From: Macrotis lagotis
Taxonomy: Eukaryota; Chordata; Mammalia; Peramelemorphia; Peramelidae
Direction of reading: 5' to 3'
DNA length: 64,000 nucleotides
Assembly: GCF_037893015.1 (NCBI RefSeq)
Contig: NC_133666.1
Span: 568,806,389 to 568,870,388 of the forward strand
In this document: positions 45,866 to 57,820 of the stretch, in pieces
How positions within the stretch are numbered: position 1 is the stretch's first letter
Layout of the letters: each line of letters opens with the position of its first letter
Notes under the pieces: generated by a model
What the model was told of the DNA's origin: nothing
What the model saw: the letters and a program-made list of their open reading frames with translations, nothing else
The model's database searches: none
Position numbers and translations under genes: made by a program

Positions 45866-46195
45866 GAGAATTGTCTAAAGAAATACATTTTTTCTTTTCA
45901 AAGACCCACAAGAAACTGAAATTAGTAAAATACCTTAAGCAAATAAAAAAGAAAGAGAAACCAAATTGGTGGAATAAGAAACAAATTCCTTATCATCCCC
46001 AAATTATTCCCCAAGCAATTTAAAAATAATATCTCAAAACAACTTCTGGAAAATCAATAAAAGTAGATAGTGAAGCAAATTTCCAAACCACAATAATTTA
46101 AAATGTACACAGAACTCCTCCAGAAACAGACCCCAAGAAAAAACAAACATTGGGTTGCAATTAAGAATGTACTTTTCAATTATCAATTTTAACAG

Positions 46196-48140
46196 AATTG
46201 CAGGTTATAAAATGCATCCTCATAAATCCTCAACTTTTCTACATTTGTCGAGCAGATAACAGCAGGAAGAGCTTGAAAGAGAAATCCTACTCAAAGTAAC
46301 CTCAGAAAATATAAAATACCTGGGAGTCCATTTACCAAGACATACTCAGAAACTTTTTGAAAACAATTATAGAACACTTCTCACACAAATTAAATCAAAT
46401 TTAAATAACTGGGCAAATATCAACTGCCCCTTGGTAGGTGGAGCTAATATAATAAAAATTACAATTCTACCAAAGCTAAACTACCTACTGAGTACCCTAC
46501 CAATAAAAATTCCAAAAAATTACTTTAATGAGTTAGAAAAGATTGTAAGTAAATTCATATGGAGAAATAAAAAGTCAAGAATTTCCAGAAATTTAATGAA
46601 AAAGAAGGGAGATTAGCCCTACCTGATCTAAAATTATATTATAAATCATCAGTCATCAAAACTGGTCTTGGCTAAGAAATAGAGTGGTGGACCAATGGAA
46701 TAGACTAGTTGTAAAAGCAGGAGACAAATATAGTAATCTGCTGTTTGATAAAACCAAAGAGCCTAGCTATTGGGATAAAAACTCACTCTTTGATGAAAAC
46801 TGCTGGGAAAATTGGAAGTTAGTATGGAAGAAACATAGATTAGACCAAAACCTCACACCTTTTACCAAGATAAGATCCAAATGGTTACAGGACTTAGACA
46901 TGAAAAACAATACTATAAGCAAATTAGAAGATCAAGGACTAGTTTACTTGTCAGATCTATGGAAAGGGAAGCAGTTTATGACTAAAGAAGAGTTGGAGAA
47001 CATCACCAAAAAAACAATTAGATGATTTCGATTACATTAAATTAAAAAAAAAACTTTATCTATCTATCTATCTCTTTATTTATTTATTTGTTTGTTTATT
47101 TATTTATTTATTTTGGGATTTTTGAAAGGCAAATGGGGTTAAGTGGTTTGCCTAAGGCCACACAGCTAGGTAATTATTAAGTGTCTGAGACCAGATTTGA
47201 ACCTAGGTACTCCTGACTCCAGGACCAGTGCTTTATCCACTGTGCCACCTAGCCACCCCTAAAATATTTTTGCACAGATAAAACCACTGTAGCCAAGATC
47301 AAAAGAAATGTAGTAAATTGGGAAACAATCTTAACAACTAATGATTCTGACAAAGGACTCACTTCTAAAATATACAGAGAACTGTGTCGTATTTTTTTTA
47401 AAAAGCCATTACCCAATTGACAAATGGTCAAAGGATAAGCAAAGGGAATTTATAGGTGAGTAGATCAAAGCAATCCATAGCCATATGAAAAATTGCTCTA
47501 AATCATTAATTATTAGAGAAATGCAAATCAAAGCTTCTCTGAGGTACCACCTCACCCCTCTCAGACTGGCCAATATAACCAGAAAGGATAATGATCATTG
47601 TTGGAAGGGTTGTGGGAAATCTCGACCACTATTAAACTGTTGGTGGAGCTGTGAACTCATTGAACCCTTCTGGAGAGCTATTTGGAACTATGCCCAAAGG
47701 GCAACAAAAAAATAAGCATACCCTATTTGATCCAGCAATACCACTACTGGGTCTATACCCTGAAGAGATGATGAAAAAGGGTAAAAACTTCACTGGTACA
47801 AAAATATTCTTAGCAGCTGTTTGTGGTGGCAAAGAATTGGAAATCAAGTAAATGTCCTTCAATTGGGGAATAGCTTTGCAAACTGTGGTATATGTATGTC
47901 ATGGAACACTACTGTTCTATTAGAAATCAAGAGGGATGGTAATTCATGGAAGCCTGGAGGGATTTGCATGAACTGATGCTGAGTGAGATGAGCAGAACCA
48001 GAAAAACACTATCAGCAACATGGGGTGATGTTTGACCTTGATGGACTTGTTTGTTCCATCAGTGCAACAACCAGGGACAATTTTGAGCTGTCTGCAATGG
48101 AGACTACGATCTGCATCCAGATAAAGAGCCATGGAGTGAA
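46196..48140 (+). pseudogene. Younger L1 ORF2 C-terminal half, broken
   Basis: Open blocks: thumb 46431-46616 ([38 protein letters not shown]), 46684-47025 (WKLVWKKHRLDQNLTPF, KWLQDLDMKNNT), and 47485-47715 with an intact Cys-rich motif (DNDHCWKGCGKSRPLLNCWW). The end is near 47950-48010 (EAWRDLHELMLSEMSRTRKT). Interrupted by the SINE and several frameshifts. Confidence 0.8.
47052..47259 (-). mobile_element. WSINE1-like SINE with expanded tail
   Basis: SINE body 47113-47259 in reverse orientation, ending ccacctagccacccc. Its tail (47052-47112) has turned into (TATC)n, (TTTA)n and TTTG units, a typical microsatellite grown from an A-rich tail. Confidence 0.88.
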
Positions 48141-49770
48141 CAAATTTCAAGGACTATTCCCTTTAATTTAGAAAAATACTAGATATCTTATTGTCTGATC
48201 TTGTTATCTCTTATACGTTTTGTTTCTTCCTTAAGGATGTAATTTCTCTCTCATCACACTCAATTTGGATCAATATACTACATGGAAACAAAATGAGACT
48301 GACAGATTGCTTTCTGTGGGGGGGAGGGAGATTGAGAGAAAAATTATAAAACTCAAAACTCAAATAAAATCTTTATAAAAAATATTTACTGTTTGCAAAA
48401 TTCAGCATATTCTGTCAGCAGAACAGATGGTTGTTCAAATAAAACAGAGGACTTTCAAAATTTCCTGAAAAAAACAGAACTTAACAGAGAATTCAATCTC
48501 CAATACAAGACTCAAGAGATACTTAAAAAGGTAAATAAAAAGGGGAAAATAAAAGAAAACAAATGAATTGTTAGTCAAGAGAATCAAGATGGCATCATTT
48601 GGTATTTGAGAAAAAAATGCCAGATGAAAATCTAGGGTGCTTACTGCAAACTTATGTTTCTCAGTTTACTTTGACCTAATTTAATTCATCTTGCTCAAAA
48701 AACTTAGCACTTTCTCTGATGAGCGCATCATATTCTGGGCAATCTGGAGTCAGTGTCTCCCATAACTTACAATGAATTGTAAAGTAGTTAAGGGAGAATT
48801 TTAGAGTGTACCAAGTATTTAGTACACTTAGAGACTCCATTAGTTAATTAAATCAGAAATGACTTTAGGTACAGAGGATGGAAATCTAATTAGAAAGACT
48901 AGTTTTAATCCATGCTTCAACTAACAATATTTGAAGTATCATGGCTGGGAAGTTAAAAGTTTTGGGGGAGTCTCTGAGACAGTATGCTTCTGGGGGTTAA
49001 AATATTTCATGAAATGATTTGCCTTTGCATGATACTTTGGCTCTTGAGGATTGTGTGTCCTTGGAAGGTACTTTAAAAGGGGGGGGTAAGGTTTAAAATG
49101 AGTACAATTTAATCAGATTCATGATTCTTTAGAAATACATTGCTAATGCAACAGAAAAAGGTGAGGTACTTAGTGTCTATGAGTCAATTCTGCTTATCAA
49201 AGAATCAAGAGGTCAATCAATTAACCTGTGCTTTTACTTTCATTCTCAGTATGTTGAGCTCATCCAGCTGTCATGCAATCAATTTATCAACTTTGGATTG
49301 ATGGTACTTTCAAATGTTTGATAGTATTTCTATCTATAACACAAGATTAAGAGGCACAAAAATCCATTACAGGGAAAGAAGACAAGGGGTGAATACTGAG
49401 TCAATTCTATTCAATATATTTGGTAAAGAGAGACAATAAGAACCATTCCTACTTGTGTTTAAAAATCCTTCTGACTCTATGGTGAAGTGCAAAGGGGAGA
49501 AGGGAGAAATTGGAAGAAGAGACTAATAAAAGGGAGGTCACAGGTATAAGTGAAAGTAAACTGAAAGTTGAAATTTAAAAGAAAGTTAAGGGGGAAAGAG
49601 AGTGAAACTTTGGTATGGAGAAATAAGAGAAAAGGAAGACAAAAATGTAAATGGCAAAAGATATCATGTAGGGAAATACAGAATTAATCTTAATTGTAAA
49701 TGTGAAGGGGATGATTTCCTGTTTGTTTATAAAACCAAAAGAATGGATTAAAAACCAGAATCTTTTAATA

Positions 49771-50025
49771 TTGTGCATCAATATATCAATTAGATTTGTA
49801 ACCCCAGCATATGACTGACATGAAGGAACAGGAACAAATCTTTTCAAAGTGCATAAAACAGTTTGTATTTAGGGTTTCCCCAACCCTCTCTCCCACCATG
49901 AGAGAGGTGTGCTATTTTGTTAAGATATCTTAATAAAAAAACATTTTAATAACTCTGGGAATAAAAGAAAAGGATTTGTGAAAGCTAAATGAAAAAAATC
50001 TCAATAAAAAAGGATTAGAATCTAT
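49771..50025. other. Short non-L1 gap
   Basis: No gene seen. It contains a near-perfect inverted repeat, ctctctcccaccatgagagag-type, at about 49888-49909. Confidence 0.4.
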
Positions 50026-52138
50026 TTAAACTGATGACTTTATGACACAACAAGATTCTGTTAAACAAAACCAAAAAAAAGAAAAGAAAAGAAAGAAAAA
50101 ATAAGGTAAAATCGCTCATTGACAAAACAATTGAACTGGAGAATAGATCCAGGAGAGATAATTTAAGAATCTTTGGACTCTCTGAAAACATTGAGGAGGA
50201 AAAACTGGAATCCATGCCTCTGGATATAGTGAAGGAGAATTGCCCTGATATCATGGAACCAGAGGCAAAATAGCTGAAAGAATACATCAATCCCTGCCTG
50301 AAAGGGATCCTAAACTGAGAACATTAAGAAACATTGTGGCAAAACTCCAAAACTTTCAAATAAAAGAAAAATTCCTTTAAGCAGCCAGAAAAAATTAAAT
50401 ATCAAGGAGCCACTTTAAGAAATACATTGGACTGGGCTGCAGCAACATTAAGGGATGGAAGGACCCAGGATATTCTATTCCAAAGAAATAGGAATGAATG
50501 AAATAGGAGTCTTCCAACTTTCCTGATGAAAAGATCAGAGTTAAGCAAAAAATTTGGACTTCAAATAGGAGAATCAATAGATACATGAAAAGGTGAAAAA
50601 GAGGAAAAAATTGCTATCCAATAAAATGAAACTGGCTATATCCCCACCTAAACATGTATACATCTAGTGGTATAGCATCTCCATTCCTAGAGGAAAAGCT
50701 GAATGAATTACAAGGCGGCATAGAAAGCAAAACTTTAATAATAGGAGACCTAAATCTCCATCTCTAAGAATTAACTAAGTCTAACAACAAAATAAACAAA
50801 AAAACAAAGTTAAGAAAGTGAATGAAATCTTAGAAAACATAGGTATGATAGACTCCTGTAGAAAACTTAATGGGAAAAAAAGAATATACCATTTTTTCAG
50901 CAGTACATGGTAAATTCATCAAAAATGACCACATTCTAGGGCACAAACACCTTATATTCAAATGCAGAAAGGCAGAAATGATAAATACCCACTTCTCAGA
51001 CAATAATACAATAAAAATTACATGGAATAAATGGTCAGAGAAAGATAAACCAAGAACTATTTGGAAATTAAATAACTTTATCTAAAATAATAGGTGGATC
51101 AAAGAGCAAATAATAGAAATAATAAATATATCCAAGAAAATGATAATAATGAGACATCATACTAAAATTTATGGGATACAGCCAAGGCAGTTTTGAGGGG
51201 AAACTTTATATCACTAAATGCCTATAGGAATAAAAAAACAGAAAGAGAAGCTCATTGAATTGGTTATGCAACTAAAAAAGCTAGAAAAAAGAACAAATTA
51301 AATGTTACCAATTAAATACTAAATTAGAAATTCTGAAAATCAAGGGAGAGTTTAATAAAATGGAAAGCAAAAAAAAACCAAAAACCACTAACATTGACAA
51401 ACCATTGGTTAATCTGATTTTAAAAGAAGACAGAAGATAACCAAATTGCCAGTAACAAAAATGAAAATAGTGAACTAATCACCAGTGAGGAAGAAATTAA
51501 AGAGATAATATGGGGCTAATTTATTGAACTGTATGCCAATAAGTTGATTAACTTGAATGAAATGGAGGAATATTTAAAAAAATATAAACTGCAAAGATTA
51601 ACAAAAAAGGAAATAAAATAAATAACCCCATATCAGAAAAAGAAATTAAAGAAACCATCAATAAACTCCCTAAGAAAAAGTCTCAAGGTCCAGATGGATT
51701 TATAAGTGAATTCTACCAAACATTTAAGGAACAATTAATTCTTATTCTATACAAATTGTTTAAAAAAAACTAGGAGAGGAAAGAGTTCTTCCAGATTGCT
51801 TTTATGACACCAACATAGTGCTCATACCTAATCCAAGAAGAACCAAAACAAAGAAAAATATAGACCAATCTCCATAATGAATATTGATGCAATAATCTTA
51901 AATAAAATTTTAGCAATAAGACTACAGCTATTTATTACCAGAATAATACACCATGATCAGGTTGGATTTATACAGGTAGGCAGAAAGCACTGAACATAAT
52001 TTAACATATCAATAGCAAAACCAGCAGAAATCATATGATTATCTCAATAGATGCTGAAAAAAGTCTTTGATAAAATACAACATTCATTTCTTTTTAAAAA
52101 TACTACAAAGTTTAGGAAAAAATGGAGTTCTTTGGAAC

Positions 52139-52335
52139 ATAATATTCTTGGTCCTTCCATCCCTTAAAGTCACTACAGCCAAGTCCAGTGTGTTCCTTAA
52201 AGTGGTTCCTTGATACTTATTATTTTTTTTTCTGGCTGCTTACAGGAATTTTTCTTTAATTTGAAAGTTTTGGAGTTTGGTCACAATATTTCTTGATGTT
52301 TTCATTTTAGCATCTCTTTCAGACAGGGATTGATG
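52139..52335 (-). mobile_element. Inverted LINE-1 ORF1 fragment inside an RT domain
   Basis: The minus strand reads the same ORF1 text as plus-strand 50278-50475 (gaatacatcaatccctg..., aaactccaaaactttcaaat..., gggatggaaggacc) with roughly one difference in eight. It replaces about 150 bases of the RT palm, which resumes at ttatcatcatca..ccatttatattcaatatagtg (52350). Confidence 0.75.
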
Positions 52336-52505
52336 TATTCTTTTATCATCATCATCACCATTTATATTCAATATAGTGTAAGAAATATCAGCTATAACAA
52401 TAAGAAAAAAGAAATGGAAGGAATGAGAATTTGCAATGAGGATGGAAAACTTTCACTCTTTGCAGATGATATGATGGTATACCTAGAGAACCTGAGAAAA
52501 TCATC

Positions 52506-52673
52506 ATTTTTTAAGTTTTTTTTTGCAAATAATGGGGTTACAAGTAATGGGGTTAAGTGGCTTACCCAAGACCACACAGCTAGGTAATTATTAATTGTGT
52601 GAGGCCAGATTTGAGCTTAGGTACGCCTGACTCCAGTTCCGGTGTTCTATCCACTGTGCCACCTAGCCACCCT
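52506..52673 (-). mobile_element. WSINE1-like SINE with 10-bp target duplication
   Basis: Complete reverse copy. gaaaatcatc occurs at 52496-52505 and 52674-52683. A 14-base piece of its end (taatggggtta) is duplicated. Confidence 0.88.
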
Positions 52674-53601
52674 GAAAATCATCTTAAAAACTCCAGCAAC
52701 CAATTAACAGATTCTGGAAAGTAGCAGGATAGAAAATAAACCCACATAAATCATCAACATTTCTATATATAAATAATAAAGTCCAAGACTAAGAGGTGCA
52801 GAAATTCCATTTAAAATAACTGTAGACAACTTAATTACTTGGATTTCTACCTCCTAAGACAATCCCAGAAACTGTCTGAAAACAATTATAAAGCACTCCT
52901 TATCCAAATAAAGTCAGATATAAATACTGGAAAAATGTCAAATGCTTATGGTTAGGTTGAGCCAATATAATAAAAATGATAATTCTATCTAAATTAAATT
53001 ATTTATTCATTGCCATACCAGTCTAATTTCCAAAACATTGCTTTACCAAGCTAGAAAAAAAATAGTACAAAATTAATTTGGAGGCCAAGAAAGCCAAGAG
53101 AACTGATGACAGAAAATGTAAGGGAAGTTGGCCTACTTCTACCAGATTTAAAAACATAATATACTGAAACAGTCATCAAAACTGCCTGGTACTGTTTAAG
53201 AAATAGTGGAATGGATCATTGGATTCAGATAGGTTCAAAAGAAACTGCAGGAAATGACTTCAGTAATCTTAAGATTTTAACAAACCCAAAGACATTGGTC
53301 TCTTGGGTAAGAACTCTGTATTAGACAAACATTATTGGGAAAACTGCAAGACAATATGGAAAAAACTAGGCATAGATCCAAATCTCATCCCCTATATCAA
53401 AATAAGGTCAAAATAGGTACAGGATTAGACGTAAAGAAGAATAGCATAAATAAAGTAATAAAGCAAAAAATAATTATTTTGGGGTACAATCTTCACAACC
53501 AGGATTTCTAAGAAAGGTCTCATTTCTCTAAGATATAGAGAATTCCATCAAATTTCTAAGATCACAAGTCATTCCCCAATTGATAAATGGTCAAAAGATG
53601 T

Positions 53602-53603
<2 letters not shown>

Positions 53604-53650
<47 letters not shown>

Positions 53651-53690
53651 GAAAGAAAGAAATATTATATATATATATATATAATATGTA
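53604..53690. repeat. (GAAA)n followed by (TA)n
   Basis: About 14 GAAA units then a TA run, at the ORF2 position where other copies have TA tracts (23090, 32256). Confidence 0.95.
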
Positions 53691-55037
53691 TATTTCATGA
53701 AAAAATGCTCCAAATCACTATTGATTAGAGAAATGAAATTAAAACAACAATGAGGTATTATCTCAAACCTAATAGATTAGCCAAGATGAGAAAAAGGGAA
53801 GATGATAAATGTTGGAGAGATTGTGGTAGAATTGGGACATTGATGCATTGCTGGTGGAGTTGTGAATGGATCCAAACTTTCTGGGGAGCAATATGGAACT
53901 ATACCAAAAGAGCAATAAAACAGTTCAAACTCTTTGAACCAGCAATTCCCATTCTAGGACTATATTCAAAATAAATTGTAAAAAAAATGGGAAAAGTTCT
54001 ATATGTTCCAAAATATTCATAGCAGCTCTTGTTGTAATGGCAAAGAATTGGAAAGTGAGGGGATTCCCAACAATTGGGGAATGGCTAAACAAGTTATGGT
54101 ACATTAATAATATGGAATACTATGGTTCTATAAGAAACCATAAACTGTCAGACTCTAGAGAAGTATGGAATGACTTATGGCTTCTAGTGCTGAGTGAAAG
54201 GAGTAGAACCAAGAGAACAATGAACATAACAACAACATAATGAGATGAATATAACCTCAATGGAAGCAAATCCTCTCCACATTCTAGAGAGCTAGAACAA
54301 CTGCATTTGACTGATTATGGACTATTTTATCCCCAACCAGAGGAAGCAAAGCAAAACAAAACAAAACACACAGGAAAAAAAAGACCTTTCTGAATCTGAT
54401 GTACCCTTTAAAAAATTATCTCATGTATGTGTATCTCTCTCCCTTAATCCTATTTCCTCATGCTAAAGATTACTAATTTGCAAACATGCTAAACAAAATA
54501 TGTATGTAAAATGCTAACCTACCTGTTCTTTGCTGAGGGGAGGGGGTGGGAAAGGAGGGTGGAGGGATACTTTGTAACTTAGAAATAGGAAATGTACAAA
54601 TTGATGAAAATAAATATATAAATTTTAACAACACTAGAGAGAAAAGAAATAAATGGATTCTTCCTTATAATGATAAGCAGTATATCTGAAACTATCCTCA
54701 AGCATTTTATGCAATGAGGATAAGCTAGAGGCCTTCTCAATAATATCAGGGGTGAAACATCACACTATTCAATATTGTATTAAGAATGCTAGCTTCAGCA
54801 ATAAGAGAAGAAAAAGAAAAGAAGAAACAAAACTCTCAGTCTTTGCAGATTATATGGTGGTATATCTACAGAACCCTAGAAAAATAAACTAAAAGCTACT
54901 AGAAGCAATTAGCAAATTTAGAAAAGTTGCAAGGTATAAAATAAACCCACATAAATCCACAGCATTTCTACATATTATTTGCAAGGTACAGCAGCAAGAG
55001 CTAGAAAGAGAACTCTCATTTAAAATAACTTAAGAAT

Positions 55038-55186
55038 GGGGTGACTAGGTGGCGTAGTGGATAAAGCACCGGCCCTGGAGTCAGGAGCACCTGGGTTCAA
55101 ATCCAGTCTCAGACACTAAAATAATTACCTAGCTGTGTGGCCTTGGACAAGCCACTTAACCCCATTTGCCTTGCAAAAAAACCCCT
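55038..55186 (+). mobile_element. WSINE1-like SINE with target duplication
   Basis: ggggtgactaggtggcgtag head to A-rich tail; flanks aaaataacttaag and aaaataacataag differ at one base in 13. Confidence 0.9.
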
Positions 55187-56010
55187 AAAAATAACATAAG
55201 AAAATATAAAATTTGGGGGAGTCTACCTTCCAAGGTAGATGCAGAAACTCTATGAAAACAAGTATAAGATACTTTTCACTGAAGTAAAATCAGATTTCAA
55301 GAACTGGGCAAGTATCAACTGCTCATGGATAGGCCAAATTAATATATTAAAAATGACTTTTTTACCTAAATTAAATCACTTATATAGTATCATACCACTC
55401 AAACTTCCAAAAAATTACTTCAATGAGCTAGAAAAAATGCAACTAAATTCACATGGAGAAAGAAAAAGTAAATAATGTCAAGGAATTTAATGAAGAAATG
55501 TTCAAAAGAAGGTGGCTTAGCCTTATCAGATCAAAAATGATATTACAAAACATCAGTCATTAAAACCATCTGGTACTGACAAAGAAATAGAGTGGTGAAT
55601 CAATGGAATAGACTAGGTGCAAAAGAGATAGCAGGAAATGATTATAGTAATCTGCCATTTGATAAACCCAAAGATAGTCAGTGTTCAAAGGAAACTACTG
55701 GAAAAATTGAAAGATAGTATGGCAAAAACTTGGATTAGACTATATCTCTGACTCTGTTCCAAGATAAAGTCAAAATGGGCTATAGGATTTAGATCTAAAA
55801 GACAATATTATAAGCAAACTTTGAGAACAAGCAATAGTTTACCTGTCAGATCTATGGAAAGGGGAATAGTTAAAAAAATTGAATAATTTGAATTATATTA
55901 AATTAAAAAAGCTTTTGCACAAACAAAACCATTGCAACCAAGATAAAAATAATGAACTAAATTGGGAAAAAATTTTTACATGTGTTTCTGAGAAAGGACA
56001 CACATTTCTA

Positions 56011-56015
56011 ATATA

Positions 56016-56054
<39 letters not shown>

Positions 56055-56061
56055 GTATATT
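56011..56061. repeat. (TA)n microsatellite
   Basis: TA dinucleotides with two TG changes near the right end. Confidence 0.9.
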
Positions 56062-57114
56062 TGAGAGAGAGAGTCAGTCAAATCAAAAAAGAAAACCAAA
56101 CAATTCCCCAAATAACAAATGTGAAAGGATATGCAATGGGAACTGGCAGATGAGGAAATCAAAGCTATCTCTAATCATATGAAAAGTTTCTCTAAGTCAT
56201 TACTGATTGGAGAAATGCAAATTACAGCATCTCTGAGGCACCACCTCACAGACTTGACAGTATGAATAGAAGGGACAATGATCAATGTTGGAAGGGATGT
56301 GGCAAATCTGGGAACTGTGGAGAAGTGAAATGATACAACCTTTCTGGAGAGTAATTTGGAATTATTCCCCAAATACAATAAAAATATGCATACCATTTGT
56401 TCCAACAATACCACTACTGGGCCTATACCCTGAAGAGATCATGAAAAAGGGTAAAAAACATCACTTGTACAGAAATATTCATAGTATATTTTATTTGTGA
56501 TGGCAAAGATTTGGAAATGGAGGGGAAGGGAATGGCTAAACAAACTGTGGTATATGTATATTATGTAACACCACTGTTTTATTAGAAATCAGGACGGATG
56601 TGATTTCAGTGAAGCTGGAAAAACTTGCATGAATTTATTTTAAGCAAGATGAGCAGAACCAGAAGAACATTCTTCAGCCTAAAAACAATTTGGGGTGATG
56701 ATCAAACTTAATGAAATTGCTCATTCCATCAGCGACAATCAGGGACAATTTTGGGCTATCTGCAACAAATACCAGTTGTATCCAGAGAAACAATTTTGTA
56801 GTTTAAGAAAAGTTAAAGTTTATTACCTTAAATTTTTAAAAAAAAGGTTGTCCTATGTGCTACATAATTTTGCTATCTCTAATATTTTATTTCTTTCACA
56901 AGGATATGTTTTTTTTCCTCTCAAAACATTCAAGTTTGATCAGTGCATTGCATGGTAACATTGTAAAGATTATCAGACTGCCTTCTGAGGGTGAGGGAAA
57001 AATTGTAAGATTCAAAACCTTACCAAAATGATGTATGGAAACTACTATTGTATATAATTGGAAAACAAATAAAATATTTTTATAAACAAAAATCAATGTG
57101 CTTTTAAAACATAT

Positions 57115-57195
57115 AAAAAAGAAATGTTTGTTTTAGCAATAAAAGAAGAAAAAGAAATTGAAGGATTCAGATTTGGCTATGAGGTTTCCTAACAC
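57115..57195 (+). mobile_element. Short LINE-1 RT fragment
   Basis: EMFVLAIKEEKEIEGFRFGYE, equivalent to the segment just before FADD. Only about 80 bases. Confidence 0.6.
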
Positions 57196-57805
57196 TATGA
57201 TAATATCATGTATTTGAATCAGGCATATAATCTATTTCTCAAACTCTTTATTATTTCTTTTTGCTGCTAGGTATTCTGTAACACACTCAAATGCTAAATC
57301 TATTTCTCCATTCATCAAATATTTTTAAAGTCATAACGATTTGCTTTGGGATGTACTAATACTGGGAATATGAATATAAAGAATGCAAAAAAACCCTCTA
57401 TTCTTAGGAAGGCTCAATTCTGATATGGAAGAAAAAATGAATTAGAACACCTGTGAGCATGTACATAATGTGTATATTATTTGTATATTTTCTTGGAAGT
57501 CTTTAACTCACTAGAATTGGATATACTTTAGAAATTTTGAAAAAAGGGAAGAAAAATTATAGATACCTAGAAGACAATATCTAATTTTGAAGTCTTGCTT
57601 GATAATAAATTAGCCTGATTGAATGAAGGGCTTGAACAATGGGTAAATATGGCTCCCAAATTTGTCCAAAAAAATATGAAAACAAAATAAAATATTTTTC
57701 TAATGTAAAGAGACATATATAATTTGAAATATTGAAGGTTTTTAGCTAAGAATCCCTCAGCAAATGTGGTCCTAAATATAAAAAAATTAGTTTACTCAAG
57801 CTATT
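57196..57805. other. Non-L1 DNA, possible L2-like remnant
   Basis: About 57295-57430 (catcaaatatttttaaag..., actgggaatatgaatataaag..., tctattcttaggaagg) resembles the tactatgtgc...actggggatacaaag...ccctcaaggagc text common in old mammalian LINE2-type remnants. No gene seen. Confidence 0.35.
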
Positions 57806-57820
57806 ATAAATGAATATTTG

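Larger units (their letters stand above)
46186..48388 (+). mobile_element. 5'-truncated younger-type LINE-1
   Basis: Starts just after the FADD region of ORF2 (gcaggttataaaatgcatcc) and runs to an AATAAA-containing 3' end near 48365-48388. Very similar over its length to L1E and to the copy at 57821. A SINE interrupts it at 47113. Confidence 0.85.
45880..49770 (+). mobile_element. Older-type LINE-1 fragment (ORF1 to ORF2 start), split by a younger L1
   Basis: Left part 45880-46185 is decayed ORF1 (NVHRTPPETDPKKK-like near 46105-46140). Right part is the ORF1 C-terminus (48389-48545: AKFSIFCQQNRWLF..., LNREFNLQYKTQEIL), the long inter-ORF region (48560-49700) and the first ORF2 codons (MD*KPESFNIVH-like near 49740-49780). 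Text between the two parts is missing or too diverged to follow. It ends abruptly at about 49770. Confidence 0.6.
50641..54240 (+). pseudogene. LINE-1 ORF2 remnant
   Basis: Endonuclease block 50870-51085 (EYTIFSAVHGKFIKNDHILG, FSDNNTIKIT), RT lead-in ([17 protein letters not shown], near 51675-51725), then loss of part of the palm at the inverted insert. LFADDMMVYLEN follows (52460-52490), then the thumb, the Cys-rich motif (DDKCWRDCGRIGTLMHCWW, 53790-53850) and the end (ERSRTKRTMNITTT, 54200-54240). Many stops. Confidence 0.7.
50026..54625 (+). mobile_element. LINE-1 with inter-ORF deletion and an inverted ORF1 insert
   Basis: ORF1 part (50026-50640) matches L1E ORF1 (ENRSRRDNLRIFGLSENIEE, DIMEPEAK), ending near the ORF1 stop. 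At 50641 the text jumps into mid-endonuclease (LNMYTSSGIASPFLEEKLNE), so the inter-ORF and the start of ORF2 are missing; two adjacent insertions are an alternative reading. ORF2 runs to about 54240 and the 3'UTR, with a G-rich tract at 54536-54563, to about 54625. Inside are an inverted ORF1 scrap (52139), a SINE (52506) and simple repeats. Confidence 0.7.
54628..57100 (+). mobile_element. 5'-truncated LINE-1 (RT to 3'UTR)
   Basis: Starts in the RT palm (LERKEINGFFLIMISSI), lacks the QGC motif, has FADYMVVYL (54842-54870) in place of FADD, and then runs through thumb (55239-55475: NCSWIGQINILKMTFLPKLN) and C-terminal region (CWKGCGKSGNCGEVK near 56290-56330) to about 57100. Interrupted by a SINE (55038) and a TA tract (56011). 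Dead. Confidence 0.75.
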
